Assembly (NCBI GenBank): GCA_003858485.1
Contig: RQYD01000014.1
Location: 1 to 64,000 of the forward strand
From: Clostridiales bacterium COT073_COT-073
GTDB taxonomy: Bacteria > Bacillota > Clostridia > Lachnospirales > Vallitaleaceae
Reading direction: 5' to 3'
DNA: 64,000 nucleotides
Position 1 is the stretch's first letter; every line of letters starts with the position of its first letter. Of this stretch, positions 26,681-36,200 are shown in pieces. The notes beneath the pieces were generated by a model. It had not been told where the DNA came from. It was given only the letters and a program-made list of their open reading frames with translations, and ran no database searches. Both the position numbers and the translations under genes were made by a program.

Positions 26681-27571
26681 ATGGCAGAGTCATTTAATAT
26701 TAAGGGCCCGGTTCGGATTCCCAAACCGGTGGAGCATTATAAGATCAATTATCAGGAACAGCACAGATCCAAAAAGGACCAGAGCGATGATGCCGGACGC
26801 AGTCCTTTTCAAAAGTTGATGCAAAAAGAACCGGTCACCAAAACTGTTTCCAAAATCACCCCGGAAAAAATTTGTGAAAGAGTGTTACCAAAGTGTAAAA
26901 TCTATCTTCTGGATTATGAAAAAATTGTTGGTCTGCGCCACAAAAACTATCCAATTGATCTTTTTTTTCGGGAAGGAACTACAACAGCCAATTTACTGGA
27001 ACCCCGATATTTGGATGCGATGGAGCAGCATCCGGAAACAGCGGCTTGGCAAGCAATGATTCAGCGCTGTCAGGGCAACGCTGTTTTGATTCACCCGCAG
27101 CAATGGGAAAAAATGGCAGAAGACTTGGAGTATGCGGTCATGTTGACAACAGAAGTGCGCTCGGTTTTGGCTAAGGAATATGCCGAAAGTGATGCCTATC
27201 CCAATCGAATTTGCCTTAGTTGTGTGATTGGCATTGATCAGACCGGTTTGGCGGTGTTGCTGTTTTCAACCGGAGAAAATTATAAGCATGAGGGCATCCC
27301 GGCAGAAAAAATAATGAAACTGAGGAAGCTGCGGATGAAAAAAAGCGATGAGGAGTGGAAGCAAGAATTTATTAAAAAATTACGGCAGCAAAAAAAGGGC
27401 CTGGAAAAATATCGCTATGATACAGCTGTAATGAAACGAGTGAAAATGACAGCTAAATTATTTGATGCCGATGCCATCAGCGTGCCGGATAAAGGGCAAA
27501 AAAAGACCTCTTTTTTTCAGGATAATGAAGCATCGATTTCTTTAATGGAATTAATTACCGGTGGATTATAA
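26681..27571 (+). CDS. uncharacterised soluble protein
   Basis: 296 residues, no signal or membrane helix. I do not recognise it. The N-terminal 65 residues are basic and polar; the middle (YAVMLTTEVRSVLAKEY and ICLSCVIGIDQTGLAVLLFSTGE) looks like a folded core; the C-terminal 90 residues are Lys-rich helices. The ATG at 26681 follows AAAGGAGG, a strong SD. 34 bp after the DUF218 gene. Confidence 0.65.
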   Translation: MAESFNIKGPVRIPKPVEHYKINYQEQHRSKKDQSDDAGRSPFQKLMQKEPVTKTVSKITPEKICERVLPKCKIYLLDYEKIVGLRHKNYPIDLFFREGTTTANLLEPRYLDAMEQHPETAAWQAMIQRCQGNAVLIHPQQWEKMAEDLEYAVMLTTEVRSVLAKEYAESDAYPNRICLSCVIGIDQTGLAVLLFSTGENYKHEGIPAEKIMKLRKLRMKKSDEEWKQEFIKKLRQQKKGLEKYRYDTAVMKRVKMTAKLFDADAISVPDKGQKKTSFFQDNEASISLMELITGGL

Positions 27572-27779
27572 AACCGGCAATAACAAAAGAATTTAACCGG
27601 TAAGACACCAGCCGCAAAAAGACTTGGCGAAGATGTTTTTTAAAGAGCTTGAGGACCGGAGCGGCTTAGGTGTGACAGCAATGGAAATGCTGTTTGGTCA
27701 GGAGAAGATAGGTTAAGGGAGGCAAAATCTGAACGGGCTGTGGTTCAGCCTGTTTGTAAAAAATTTAGAGGAGGTTTGT

Positions 27780-28157
27780 ATGGTTATACATGAAGCATCT
27801 GAGAATTACTTGGAAGCTATTTTGATGCTGCGGGAAAAACAAACGGAAGTGCGCTCGGTCGATATCTGTAATTTTTTTGGTTTTGCTAAATCCACAGTCA
27901 GTGTGGCCATGAAAAAATTAAGAGAAAATGGTTTAATTGAAATTGATGAAGGTGGGCATATTGAATTAACAGAAGATGGTCAGAAAATTGCCAAAAAAAT
28001 CTATGAGCGCCATGTGGTCATTGCCAAACTCTTTATGCAGCTGGGGGTTAGTGAAAAAACTGCACTTGAAGATGCCTGTAAAGTTGAGCATGATTTAAGT
28101 GAAGAAACTTTTGCGGCATTAAAGCAGCATTATTTAAAACATCAGGTAGAGGTTTGA
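27780..28157 (+). CDS. DtxR/MntR-family metal-dependent repressor
   Basis: 125 residues, lacking the SH3-like third domain. The winged helix (SVDICNFFGFAKSTVSVAMKKL) is followed by the metal and dimer domain. Ligand pattern C100-x-x-E103-H104 with H78 resembles DtxR/IdeR (Cys) rather than MntR (Glu), pointing to iron, although metal choice cannot be settled by eye. SD GAGGAGG. No transporter is adjacent. Confidence 0.85.
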   Translation: MVIHEASENYLEAILMLREKQTEVRSVDICNFFGFAKSTVSVAMKKLRENGLIEIDEGGHIELTEDGQKIAKKIYERHVVIAKLFMQLGVSEKTALEDACKVEHDLSEETFAALKQHYLKHQVEV

Positions 28158-28298
28158 TATTTTGTTGATTGGCCATTGTGTAAACGGACCGGATATGTTT
28201 ATAGATAAGCAGTGGTCAAAGCGGGATAGGGATGATGGCCGGCAGATGGAGAGGATGATGCCGGCAGACGGAAGCAGGAAAGGGAAGAAACAGACACC

Positions 28299-29852
28299 AT
28301 GAGTATTTTAACAGTAACTAATTTAAACCATAGTTTTGGCGGCAGAGATATTTTACAAAATGTCAATTTCCGCCTGCTCAAAGGTGAGCATGTGGGCCTG
28401 GTTGGTCCGAATGGAGAGGGCAAATCCTCTTTTATGAATATTGTTACCGGCAGATTGCAGCCGGATGATGGAAAAATTGAATGGGCAAGAAGGGTAAGAA
28501 TTGGTTATTTAGACCAACATGCCAGTTTAGATCCGGAGATGACAGTACGGGAAGTTCTGCGGGATGCATTTGGCTATTTATATACATTGGAAGAAGAAGT
28601 CACGGCTTTATACAGCAAAATGGGAGAAGCATCCGCGGCAGAGCTGACCAGATTAATGGAAGAAGCTGCTGAAATTCAAGAAATTTTGGAGCACAATGAT
28701 TTTTACATGATCGATGCCAAAGTTGAAGATATTGCCAATGGTATGGGTTTAAAATCGATCGGGCTGGAAACGCCGGTTAATGAATTAAGTGGCGGGCAGC
28801 GTTCTAAAATATTGCTGGCTAAGCTGCTGCTGCAAAAGCCCGATATTCTGATGCTGGATGAGCCGACAAATTATTTGGATGAAGAAAATATTGAATGGCT
28901 GCGCCGCTATTTGCAAAATTATGAAAATGCCTTTTTATTGATTTCCCATGATATTCCGTTTTTGAATTCGGTGATTAATTTGATTTACCATATTGAAAAC
29001 AAGGAAATGAACCGTTATGTCGGTGATTATAGTGAATTTGAAAGAATGCGGGAGATTAAGAAAAACCAAATCGAAGCAGCATACAAAAAGCAGCAGCAGG
29101 AAATTGCTGATTTGGAAGATTTTGTTGCCCGCAATAAGGCGCGGGTAGCCACCCGTAATATGGCAATGAGCCGGCAAAAGAAGCTGGATAAAATGGAAAG
29201 AATTGAGCTGGTCCGGGAAAAGCCGAAACCGGAATTTCAGTTTAAGACAGCACCGGCCACCAGTAAGTTGATTTTTGAAACCGAGGATTTGGTCATTGGT
29301 TATGACAGTCCGTTGACCAAGCCCCTTAAACTTAGAATGGAGCGCGGTGATAGAATTGCCGTAGTCGGGCAAAATGGATTGGGAAAATCAACTTTGATCC
29401 GAACCATTTTGGGGCAGTTGCCAGCAATCAGCGGCCATGTCAGGCATGGGGAAAATCTGAAAATTGGTTATTTTTCTCAGGAAGAAACGGAAGGCAATAT
29501 GAAAAGTGCCTTTGAGGTAATGTGGGATGAATTCCCGTCCTGGCAGCAGTATGAGGTTCGCTCGGCGTTGGCCAAATGTGGATTGACCACCGATCATATT
29601 GAGTCAAAAATAATGGTATTAAGCGGCGGCGAGCAGGCCAAGGTCAGACTATGTAAGATTTTAAACCGGGAAACCAATATTTTGGTACTGGATGAGCCAA
29701 CCAATCATCTTGATGTTGAGGCCAAAGAAGAATTAAAACGGGCCTTAAAAGAGTATAAGGGTGGTATTTTTCTGGTATCACATGAGAAGGAGTTCTATGA
29801 AGAAATTGCAACGGAAGTCTGGCAGATGACAGACTTTGCGCCGATCAGATAG
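28299..29852 (+). CDS. ABC-F family ATPase (ribosome-associated)
   Basis: 517 residues with two ABC domains and no membrane segment. First: GPNGEGKSSF, LSGGQRSK, ILMLDEPTNYLD. Second: GQNGLGKSTL, LSGGEQAK, ILVLDEPTNHLD. Between them is a charged linker (about residues 245-310) typical of ABC-F factors that act in the ribosomal E site. Whether it is a housekeeping YbiT/YkpA-type factor or an antibiotic protection protein cannot be told by eye; size and context favour housekeeping. The SD is weak. Confidence 0.9.
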   Translation: MSILTVTNLNHSFGGRDILQNVNFRLLKGEHVGLVGPNGEGKSSFMNIVTGRLQPDDGKIEWARRVRIGYLDQHASLDPEMTVREVLRDAFGYLYTLEEEVTALYSKMGEASAAELTRLMEEAAEIQEILEHNDFYMIDAKVEDIANGMGLKSIGLETPVNELSGGQRSKILLAKLLLQKPDILMLDEPTNYLDEENIEWLRRYLQNYENAFLLISHDIPFLNSVINLIYHIENKEMNRYVGDYSEFERMREIKKNQIEAAYKKQQQEIADLEDFVARNKARVATRNMAMSRQKKLDKMERIELVREKPKPEFQFKTAPATSKLIFETEDLVIGYDSPLTKPLKLRMERGDRIAVVGQNGLGKSTLIRTILGQLPAISGHVRHGENLKIGYFSQEETEGNMKSAFEVMWDEFPSWQQYEVRSALAKCGLTTDHIESKIMVLSGGEQAKVRLCKILNRETNILVLDEPTNHLDVEAKEELKRALKEYKGGIFLVSHEKEFYEEIATEVWQMTDFAPIR

Positions 29853-29989
29853 TCACAGGAAGGCGTAATCGTGCTTGGGCCATTGCCAGCGAAGGTGTTT
29901 TGGGCGGCAGAGCGCCTTTTGTAATGCGGCAGGTTGCTTTTGACGGCCATGCAAGATCTTTCATGGCAGGTGTGAAAGCTGAAAAATAA
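29853..29989 (+). pseudogene. coding-like remnant (C-terminal fragment)
   Basis: A frame open through 29864-29989 encodes a protein-like stretch (RNRAWAIASEGVLGG, then APFVMRQVAFDGHARSF) ending at TAA 29987-29989. It has no start codon or SD and enters from inside the ABC-F 3' end in another frame. It looks like the tail of a deleted gene. Family not recognised. Confidence 0.35.
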
Positions 29990-30022
29990 ATGGAATTCAA
30001 TAAAGCAAGAAAGGATGATAAA

Positions 30023-30232
30023 ATGACTAAAGAATTAAAAATTAAAGGAATGTCCTGCGGACACTGTGTTAAGCATGTGACCAATGCATTATCGGAAGTG
30101 GAAGGAGTAAGTGAATTACAAGTTAATTTGGAGAAAGCCAATGCGACCATGCAAGTTACGGATCAGGTCAGCAATGAAGCTTTGATTGAAGCAGTGACCG
30201 AAGCCGGATATGAAGTGGTGGAAATTATTTAA
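30023..30232 (+). CDS. copZ: CopZ-like heavy-metal-binding protein
   Basis: 69 residues, one HMA domain with the copper motif GMSCGHCVKHV. Copper chaperones of this type pass Cu(I) to P-type ATPases or CsoR-type sensors, none of which are in the window. The start follows AAAGGATGATAAA; an upstream in-frame reading from 29990 lacks a convincing SD. Confidence 0.88.
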   Translation: MTKELKIKGMSCGHCVKHVTNALSEVEGVSELQVNLEKANATMQVTDQVSNEALIEAVTEAGYEVVEII

Positions 30233-30419
30233 TTATCTCAGTCATTATTTAGCTGGTAAAATTCAACAGGCTTGAAAGCAAGCAGCCAGCAAATAAATGC
30301 CGCTGACCGGAAAAGCCAAGCGGCCGGCCGGGAAAAAGCCGGGATTTTACACAGAAAATACATGGCCGGTTTTATGAATATATTTATGTGTTACTATAGG
30401 ATGTGAGAAAGGATAAAGC

Positions 30420-31562
30420 ATGAAAGCAATTATTAATGGACAAATCTATACAGATAACCATTTCTGTGAAGGAAAAGTACTGCTGTTTGATCAAACAATT
30501 AAAGCGATCATCGATAAAAATGAATGGGATGGCCAGGCCGATCAGATTTTGGATGCGGCCGGTGCATATGTGGTGCCGGGCTTTATTGATGTGCATATCC
30601 ACGGTTTTAATGGTGCTGATGTGATGGATGGTAAAACCGAGTCTTTGACGACTATGGCCAAGGGGCTGACGGCAAACGGAGTCACCTCTTTTCTGGCAAC
30701 GACGATGACAATGGGAGTACCTTATATTCGGGCAGCCCTGGAAGCGGTTAAGAACTATACTGAAGATGAACAGCTGGCCCGCCAAGGTGCGGAAATTGTT
30801 GGGGTGCATTTGGAGGGACCATTTATTAATATTAATAAAAAAGGGGCGCAAAGAGGAGAGGACATCATTCCGGCAGATATTAATGTGATCGCCGGATATG
30901 AGGATCTGGTTAAAGTAATTACCATTGCTCCGGAAGTTCCGGAAAATATGGCATTTATTGAGAAATATGCCGATCGTTTTAATTTTTCGATTGGGCATAC
31001 GGAAGCGACTTATGAAGTGGCATCAGAAGCGGTGAAAAAGGGAGCGCGCTCCGTTACTCACTTATTTAATGCGATGTCACCACTGGAGCATCGCTTTCCG
31101 GGAGTGGTTGGAACCGCCTTTTTAGAAGATATTTATGCGGAACTGATTGCCGACACCATTCATGTCCATAAAAAGATGTTTGAAATGATTTATAAATTAA
31201 AGGGAGCCAATCGCTTGATTTTGATCACCGATGCTATGCGCGGAGCCGGTATGCCGGAAGGTAGGTATGATTTGGGTGGTCAGGAAGTGATCATTAAAGA
31301 CGGCCGCTGTCTGCTGATTGATGGTGTTTTGGCTGGCAGTGTTTTAAAGTTAAATGATGCTGTTCGCCACTTTACGGAAAATACCACCATTGGCTTAGAA
31401 AAAGTAATTCCGCTGGCGACCTTAACTCCGGCCACTTACATTGGGGTACAGGATCGCAAAGGTAGTTTGGATGCCGGTAAGGATGCGGATATTGTTTTTC
31501 TGGACAAGGACTTAAAGGTGCTAAAAACGATTGCCAGAGGAGATGTGAAATATGAAGTATAA
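30420..31562 (+). CDS. nagA: N-acetylglucosamine-6-phosphate deacetylase
   Basis: 380 residues of the amidohydrolase family: VDVHIHGFNGADVMD-type motif (FIDVHIHGFNGADV), GVHLEGPFI with the metal Glu, IGHTEATYE, VTHLFNAMSPL and LITDAMRGAGMPEG. It converts GlcNAc-6-P to GlcN-6-P for NagB. SD GAAAGGA. It overlaps nagB by 11 bp, so they form one operon for amino-sugar use or wall recycling. Confidence 0.95.
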   Translation: MKAIINGQIYTDNHFCEGKVLLFDQTIKAIIDKNEWDGQADQILDAAGAYVVPGFIDVHIHGFNGADVMDGKTESLTTMAKGLTANGVTSFLATTMTMGVPYIRAALEAVKNYTEDEQLARQGAEIVGVHLEGPFININKKGAQRGEDIIPADINVIAGYEDLVKVITIAPEVPENMAFIEKYADRFNFSIGHTEATYEVASEAVKKGARSVTHLFNAMSPLEHRFPGVVGTAFLEDIYAELIADTIHVHKKMFEMIYKLKGANRLILITDAMRGAGMPEGRYDLGGQEVIIKDGRCLLIDGVLAGSVLKLNDAVRHFTENTTIGLEKVIPLATLTPATYIGVQDRKGSLDAGKDADIVFLDKDLKVLKTIARGDVKYEV

Positions 31563-32313
31563 TTACAGAGGAATGACGATTTATGTGGAAAAAGATTATG
31601 CGGCAATGAGCGCCGCTGCAGCTGCAATGCTGCTTCAGGAAGTCAGGGAAAATCCATCAGCCGTTTTGGGACTGGCAACCGGCAGTACACCGATTGGGAT
31701 GTATCAGGCAGTGGTCAAGGCCTATGAAAAAGGCGAAGCGGATTTTTCCAAAGTGGTCAGCTACAATTTGGATGAGTATTATCCGATTCAGCATGACAAT
31801 GATCAAAGCTATCATTATTTTATGAAAGAAAATTTATTTAAGCATATTAATATTTTGCCGGAAAATACCCATGTTCCAAGTGGAGAAAGCAAGGATGTGG
31901 AAAAGACGGCAGCTGAGTATGATGCTGAACTTTACCAAATCGGTGGCGTTGACTTACAGGTTCTGGGGATCGGCAACAATGGACATATCGGCTTTAATGA
32001 GCCGGGAGTGGTATTTGCGAAAGGAACCGGGCTGGTTGACTTAACCCAAAGTACGATTGAAGCGAATTCTCGCTTTTTTGCAGCAATTGAAGATGTGCCT
32101 AAAAAAGCGGTTTCGATGGGCATTGCCACCATTATGCAGGCTAAGAAAATTATGCTGATGGCCAGCGGTCAGGGAAAAGCCGGAATTATTGCCCAAACTA
32201 TTTTTGGAGAAATCACACCAGCTGTTCCGGCATCTGCCTTACAGCTGCATCGGAATGTTACCTTTTTCCTGGATGAAGCGGCGGCCGCAGAAATTCTGCC
32301 ATTATTAAAATAA
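31552..32313 (+). CDS. nagB: glucosamine-6-phosphate deaminase
   Basis: 253 residues. LATGSTPIGMY, SYNLDEYYPI and GIGNNGHIGFNEPG are the sugar-phosphate and catalytic motifs. It converts GlcN-6-P to fructose-6-P and ammonia. The start lies inside the end of nagA behind an AGAGGAGA SD. The C-terminus is short, as in Firmicutes NagB. Confidence 0.96.
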   Translation: MKYNYRGMTIYVEKDYAAMSAAAAAMLLQEVRENPSAVLGLATGSTPIGMYQAVVKAYEKGEADFSKVVSYNLDEYYPIQHDNDQSYHYFMKENLFKHINILPENTHVPSGESKDVEKTAAEYDAELYQIGGVDLQVLGIGNNGHIGFNEPGVVFAKGTGLVDLTQSTIEANSRFFAAIEDVPKKAVSMGIATIMQAKKIMLMASGQGKAGIIAQTIFGEITPAVPASALQLHRNVTFFLDEAAAAEILPLLK

Positions 32314-32340
32314 ACATAAAATATAAATAAAAAGCCGGAC

Positions 32341-32494
32341 TTATCCACAGCTTTATTAATTTGGCGGAAATAGTAAGAAAATACCAAAATCTTAAAAAAC
32401 AGAGGAAACTCCTTTAAATTAAGGGTTTTCTCTGTTTTCTTTTGTTAAAATATTAAAAAAATTTATATTGTGGATAAATGGCAAGTTATCCACA
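32341..32494. promoter_or_regulatory. cluster of three perfect DnaA boxes
   Basis: TTATCCACA occurs at 32341-32349 (+), its complement TGTGGATAA at 32469-32477, and again at 32486-32494 (+), inside an AT-rich gap between nagB and the convergent gene at 32571. No dnaA, dnaN or rpmH is nearby, so this is more likely a DnaA-binding regulatory cluster than oriC. Confidence 0.7.
32396..32442 (+). terminator. terminator of nagAB
   Basis: 14-bp stem with one G-T pair (32396-32409 with 32425-32438) followed by a T-rich tail. It lies between the first and second DnaA boxes. Confidence 0.75.
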
Positions 32495-32570
32495 GTGTAC
32501 ACATTCTTCTAATTTAAATGAAAAATGTTAAGAAATCTACATTATTTTTTGAATATTTAGAAGAATTATT

Positions 32571-33005
32571 TCAGCGCTCACCAGTCGTTTTCATTTTTTG
32601 TTTATTTTGGTGATACCGGATCAGCTTAGCAATCAGGCAAATGGCAGACTGCAAAAACAAAACCAGAAAAGCGATCAGCAAAATGCCGAAATACCGGAAC
32701 CCAGGGTCATAACGGGCAGTTAATCCGTCCAGAGTCAGGTTGATCACCCCGATATCATAGGCATATAGAGGGGAATACAGGAAAATCAGGAGAACATAAA
32801 TGATCAGGGCCAACAGCCAATGGCGGAGCCGATCGGTGAAAAAAATCACCCCGACCATGGTGACAATTATGGTAGTCAGGCATAAAACTACAATCATTTC
32901 ATGATCACCGGTCACCAGCTTAAAAGAAATGGCCGGGATCAATAGAAATTGAAGAAGATACAGGCCAATATCACAAAGAATTGCTGATATAAGTTGTTTT
33001 TTCAT
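32571..33005 (-). CDS. small integral membrane protein, unknown
   Basis: 144 residues with four hydrophobic helices (about 8-28, 37-57, 65-83 and 107-130). The C-terminal tail is basic. No family recognised. On the minus strand, preceded by the SD-like AACGAGGTG. It is separated from the giant surface protein by about 200 bp. Confidence 0.65.
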   Translation of the reverse strand: MKKQLISAILCDIGLYLLQFLLIPAISFKLVTGDHEMIVVLCLTTIIVTMVGVIFFTDRLRHWLLALIIYVLLIFLYSPLYAYDIGVINLTLDGLTARYDPGFRYFGILLIAFLVLFLQSAICLIAKLIRYHQNKQKMKTTGER

Positions 33006-33098
33006 GATTCACCTCGTTTCTGGCCGGCAAGATAATTATTTTTAAAATTGGGGCTGTTGCAAAATATAGATCTGACATAAGATATTATGGCAAATCAT

Positions 33099-33132
33099 CA
33101 TCAGATATCAGAATTTTATCTGATATCTGATG
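33099..33132. repeat. 14-bp perfect inverted repeat after the giant surface-protein gene
   Basis: 33099-33112 pairs with 33119-33132 around a 6-nt loop. There is no T-run on either strand, so a terminator role for the gene ending at 33207 is only possible. Confidence 0.5.
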
Positions 33133-33206
33133 TGAAAACCTTAAATGCCACAGTCCCATTTTATCAACCAGATGATAGTTACTGGTCAGATGCTTTGCAT
33201 TATTTG

Positions 33207-36200
33207 CTACTGAAAGTCATTATAGGCAATAACATAATAAGTGATCGGCAAATGCGGATGGGTCATGCCGCCAACGCCCAGAACACCACTGGAAAGAACA
33301 AAGGAAGTTTTGGCATCGGCATATTTACCGGCCAGGTCACGGCCCAGTCTGGGACCAACGCCGACAATCATATTGGCCATCACCTGGGTGGCATATGCCG
33401 GTGAATAATTAATTTCCACATGATATGGAGTAAACCAGCCACCGCCGACAATATATAATTTACAGAAACGGAGCAGCTTTTCTTTTTCCAAATCGCTGCT
33501 TAATTCTTTTAATTCTTTTTCAGCACCGGCTTTGGTGACATGTCCCCAGTCATTTTCCCAAACCTTGGCTTCATCGGAAGTATCCAAAGGATATAATTGA
33601 TCACGGTTTTTGGTGATTTTGGCAAAGGCATTGAGAGTCCGCTGGGTGCCGCTGTCATTGTTATAGTCACGGCCGACAAACCATTCCCAAGTACCTTCTT
33701 CGGCTCCGCCCAAGCTGTTTTCATAATGCTTTTCGACGCTGATCTCCTTAATCACACCATATTTATCAAAGCCCCATGGGGATACTGGCATAAACGGGAT
33801 CATATCATCAGTATTGATAATATTAAAGATGGTTTTATAATCCCGGACATTGCCGGCAGTGGTATTATTTGGAGTCGCAAAAGCATAGGTATAGGTGGTA
33901 GTATCCGGTTTCACTTCATAGTTGGCCCCAATTAAATTGGCAATTGCTGCTCCACGAGAGTGTCCGGTTAATAAAATCGTCTTTGGGCTGTTGTTTAATG
34001 AATAACGGCTTAAATAATCCTCGATTTTTTCGATCAGCCGATTGGCGGCAACATCAAAACCTTTATGATTTTGCTTATTCAGCCAGTGTGGATGTTGACC
34101 GGTGGCCGCATAATATTTATCGGTATCGGCTCCAATATCAAAATTGCTGGTCCATTCTTCATGGGTACCATTGGTGCCACGGACAGAAATTACCACAATT
34201 TCTTTGGTTGCTCCTTTATAGCTGACTTGGCGATGGCCGATCATGATTTCTGACAGGTCATCCGGGTCAGCCTGATAATCCGCTGCATTGATTTTTAAAT
34301 TTTCCACATCTTTTAATCCAAATAAGGATGGAAAATCAGTGGTATTGTCGGAGCCGCCATTAATACCCTCATTGACCATGATATAAGAATTTTGATAAAT
34401 ATCGGTGGCATAAAGAGAAGTTAACATAGCCAGATCTTTTTTGTAGATGGTGTTATCTTCAAACAGCAGTCCATAGTTGACCTTAAATTTCAGATTTTGC
34501 TGACTGACCTGCGGTCCGCTTTCATCCCAGTGGAGTTTTCCGGCAAAGGAATGATTTCGTGGATTAGTATCCGGCACGGTTGCCTGGCCGTCATAATCAA
34601 CATTTCCATCCGGCAGACCATCATAGTCGGTATCCAGCAGGACCGGATTGGAAAGATAATTCCACACGGTCAGAGTGGTTTTTCCCTGATAGCTTTCAAC
34701 CGGAATATCATGGAGATTGGTCAGCGCCTGAATATAGGGCAGCATATCTTTTTCTTCACTGCTACCCAGCTCAGTGGCATCAGTTAAACCGTCACTGTCA
34801 GTATCATTGGTATCGGCCTGACTTAAAGGAGCGCTTAATTTAACAGCCTGGAAGTCACTTAAAAATACCCATTCTCCATCAGCATTGGTAATGTCTCCAA
34901 TCTTATCAGCCAGCTTTATAAGGACAGAGCTGAAATTATCAAAAATATTGCCATATAAGCCATTGGTCTTTTCCCACAGCATTTGATAGAAAGGCTGCAA
35001 ACTTGGCTCAGTAATGACTGACACACAAATCTTGCTGTCAGCAAAGGCCTGAGTTACTTCCTGAAGATTGGCATAGTTATAGGTATTATATTCGGAAGAC
35101 CATTCATCGGTTAATAAGATCACGAATTTGGCGGAATTACTGCGCCAATCCAAGGCTTTGGCCATACCCAGTCCATCCAGCGGAGTTTCATCCCAGCCAT
35201 CGCCAACATCATTTTGAGCAATTCGTATCACTTCCTGCTTAAATAAATTGACATTGGTAAACCAGTTGGAATTCAGGTACTGGTGAATTTTAGTACTATT
35301 TGGTACATTAATAATATCATTATAGGTAATAATTGAAAAATTGACATCAACATTATACTCGCTCATCAACCGGTCCACAAAGTTATTGATGTTGGCGGCC
35401 ACATTCATAATATCATCATCCATTGAACCGGTAGTATCAAGGACAAAGGCAATATCAGCTTTGCCAGTGGCCTTGCCTCTGACCGGAAGGACAGGATCAT
35501 CCATGAACAGGTCAAGTGACATCATTTCAAGATCAATCGCTTCCGGAGTGGCGCTTAATGTTTCTGCCTGCTGCCGGGTATCCAGATTCTGATTTTCGAC
35601 AGCATCATCTTCGGAGGAGAGAATCCGCTTTTTATCAATTAGTTTGCCCTCTTGGTTATAGAAATATTTATATTGATCATGGTCAGTATCCTCTGCTAAA
35701 AGTGACACAGGATTTAAAGCAACCGTCAGGGGGACGGCCCGTTCAACAGAACCGGTGTCCGGAGTTTGAAGATTGGCAAAGACATCAATACCTAAACCTT
35801 TTAGAAATTCATTTAAATCAACTACGAAATAAGTTCCGGAGCCATTAATTTGGCCGGACAGTTGATTATTTTCCGGATCATGGGAGGTTTCCACTAAAGT
35901 AATGCCATTTTCACCTAAAGCAGCAATTGCCAGATTTTTAGTATCACCGGTAAATCCTGGCTGAATCGCAAAGGACAGCTCCAACGGCTGCTCATAACCG
36001 GTAGAAACATTGATCGCATCACTTAAGATCGAGCGATTATCATTTAAAACATAATCATGGGATTTTTCCAGCAGAACATTTCGGGCAATATCCCCGGGCA
36101 CATCCCCGGCAATACTGGGAACCAGCAAACTGTCACTGTTTTGCAGTTCTTCATCCTTTATATTGGCAGCGGCAGTTTGGGGAAAAGTCCTTTCGCCATC

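Noticed and set aside
27628-27716. Short frame upstream of the DtxR gene
   Set aside because: Fewer than 30 codons with no good SD or conserved feature.
30384-30998. 204-codon minus-strand frame
   Set aside because: It lies opposite nagA, has no SD or recognisable domain, and is explained by the codon pattern of nagA.
32341-32494. Replication origin oriC
   Set aside because: Only three DnaA boxes and no dnaA, dnaN, rpmH or gyrase genes nearby; kept as a DnaA-box cluster only.
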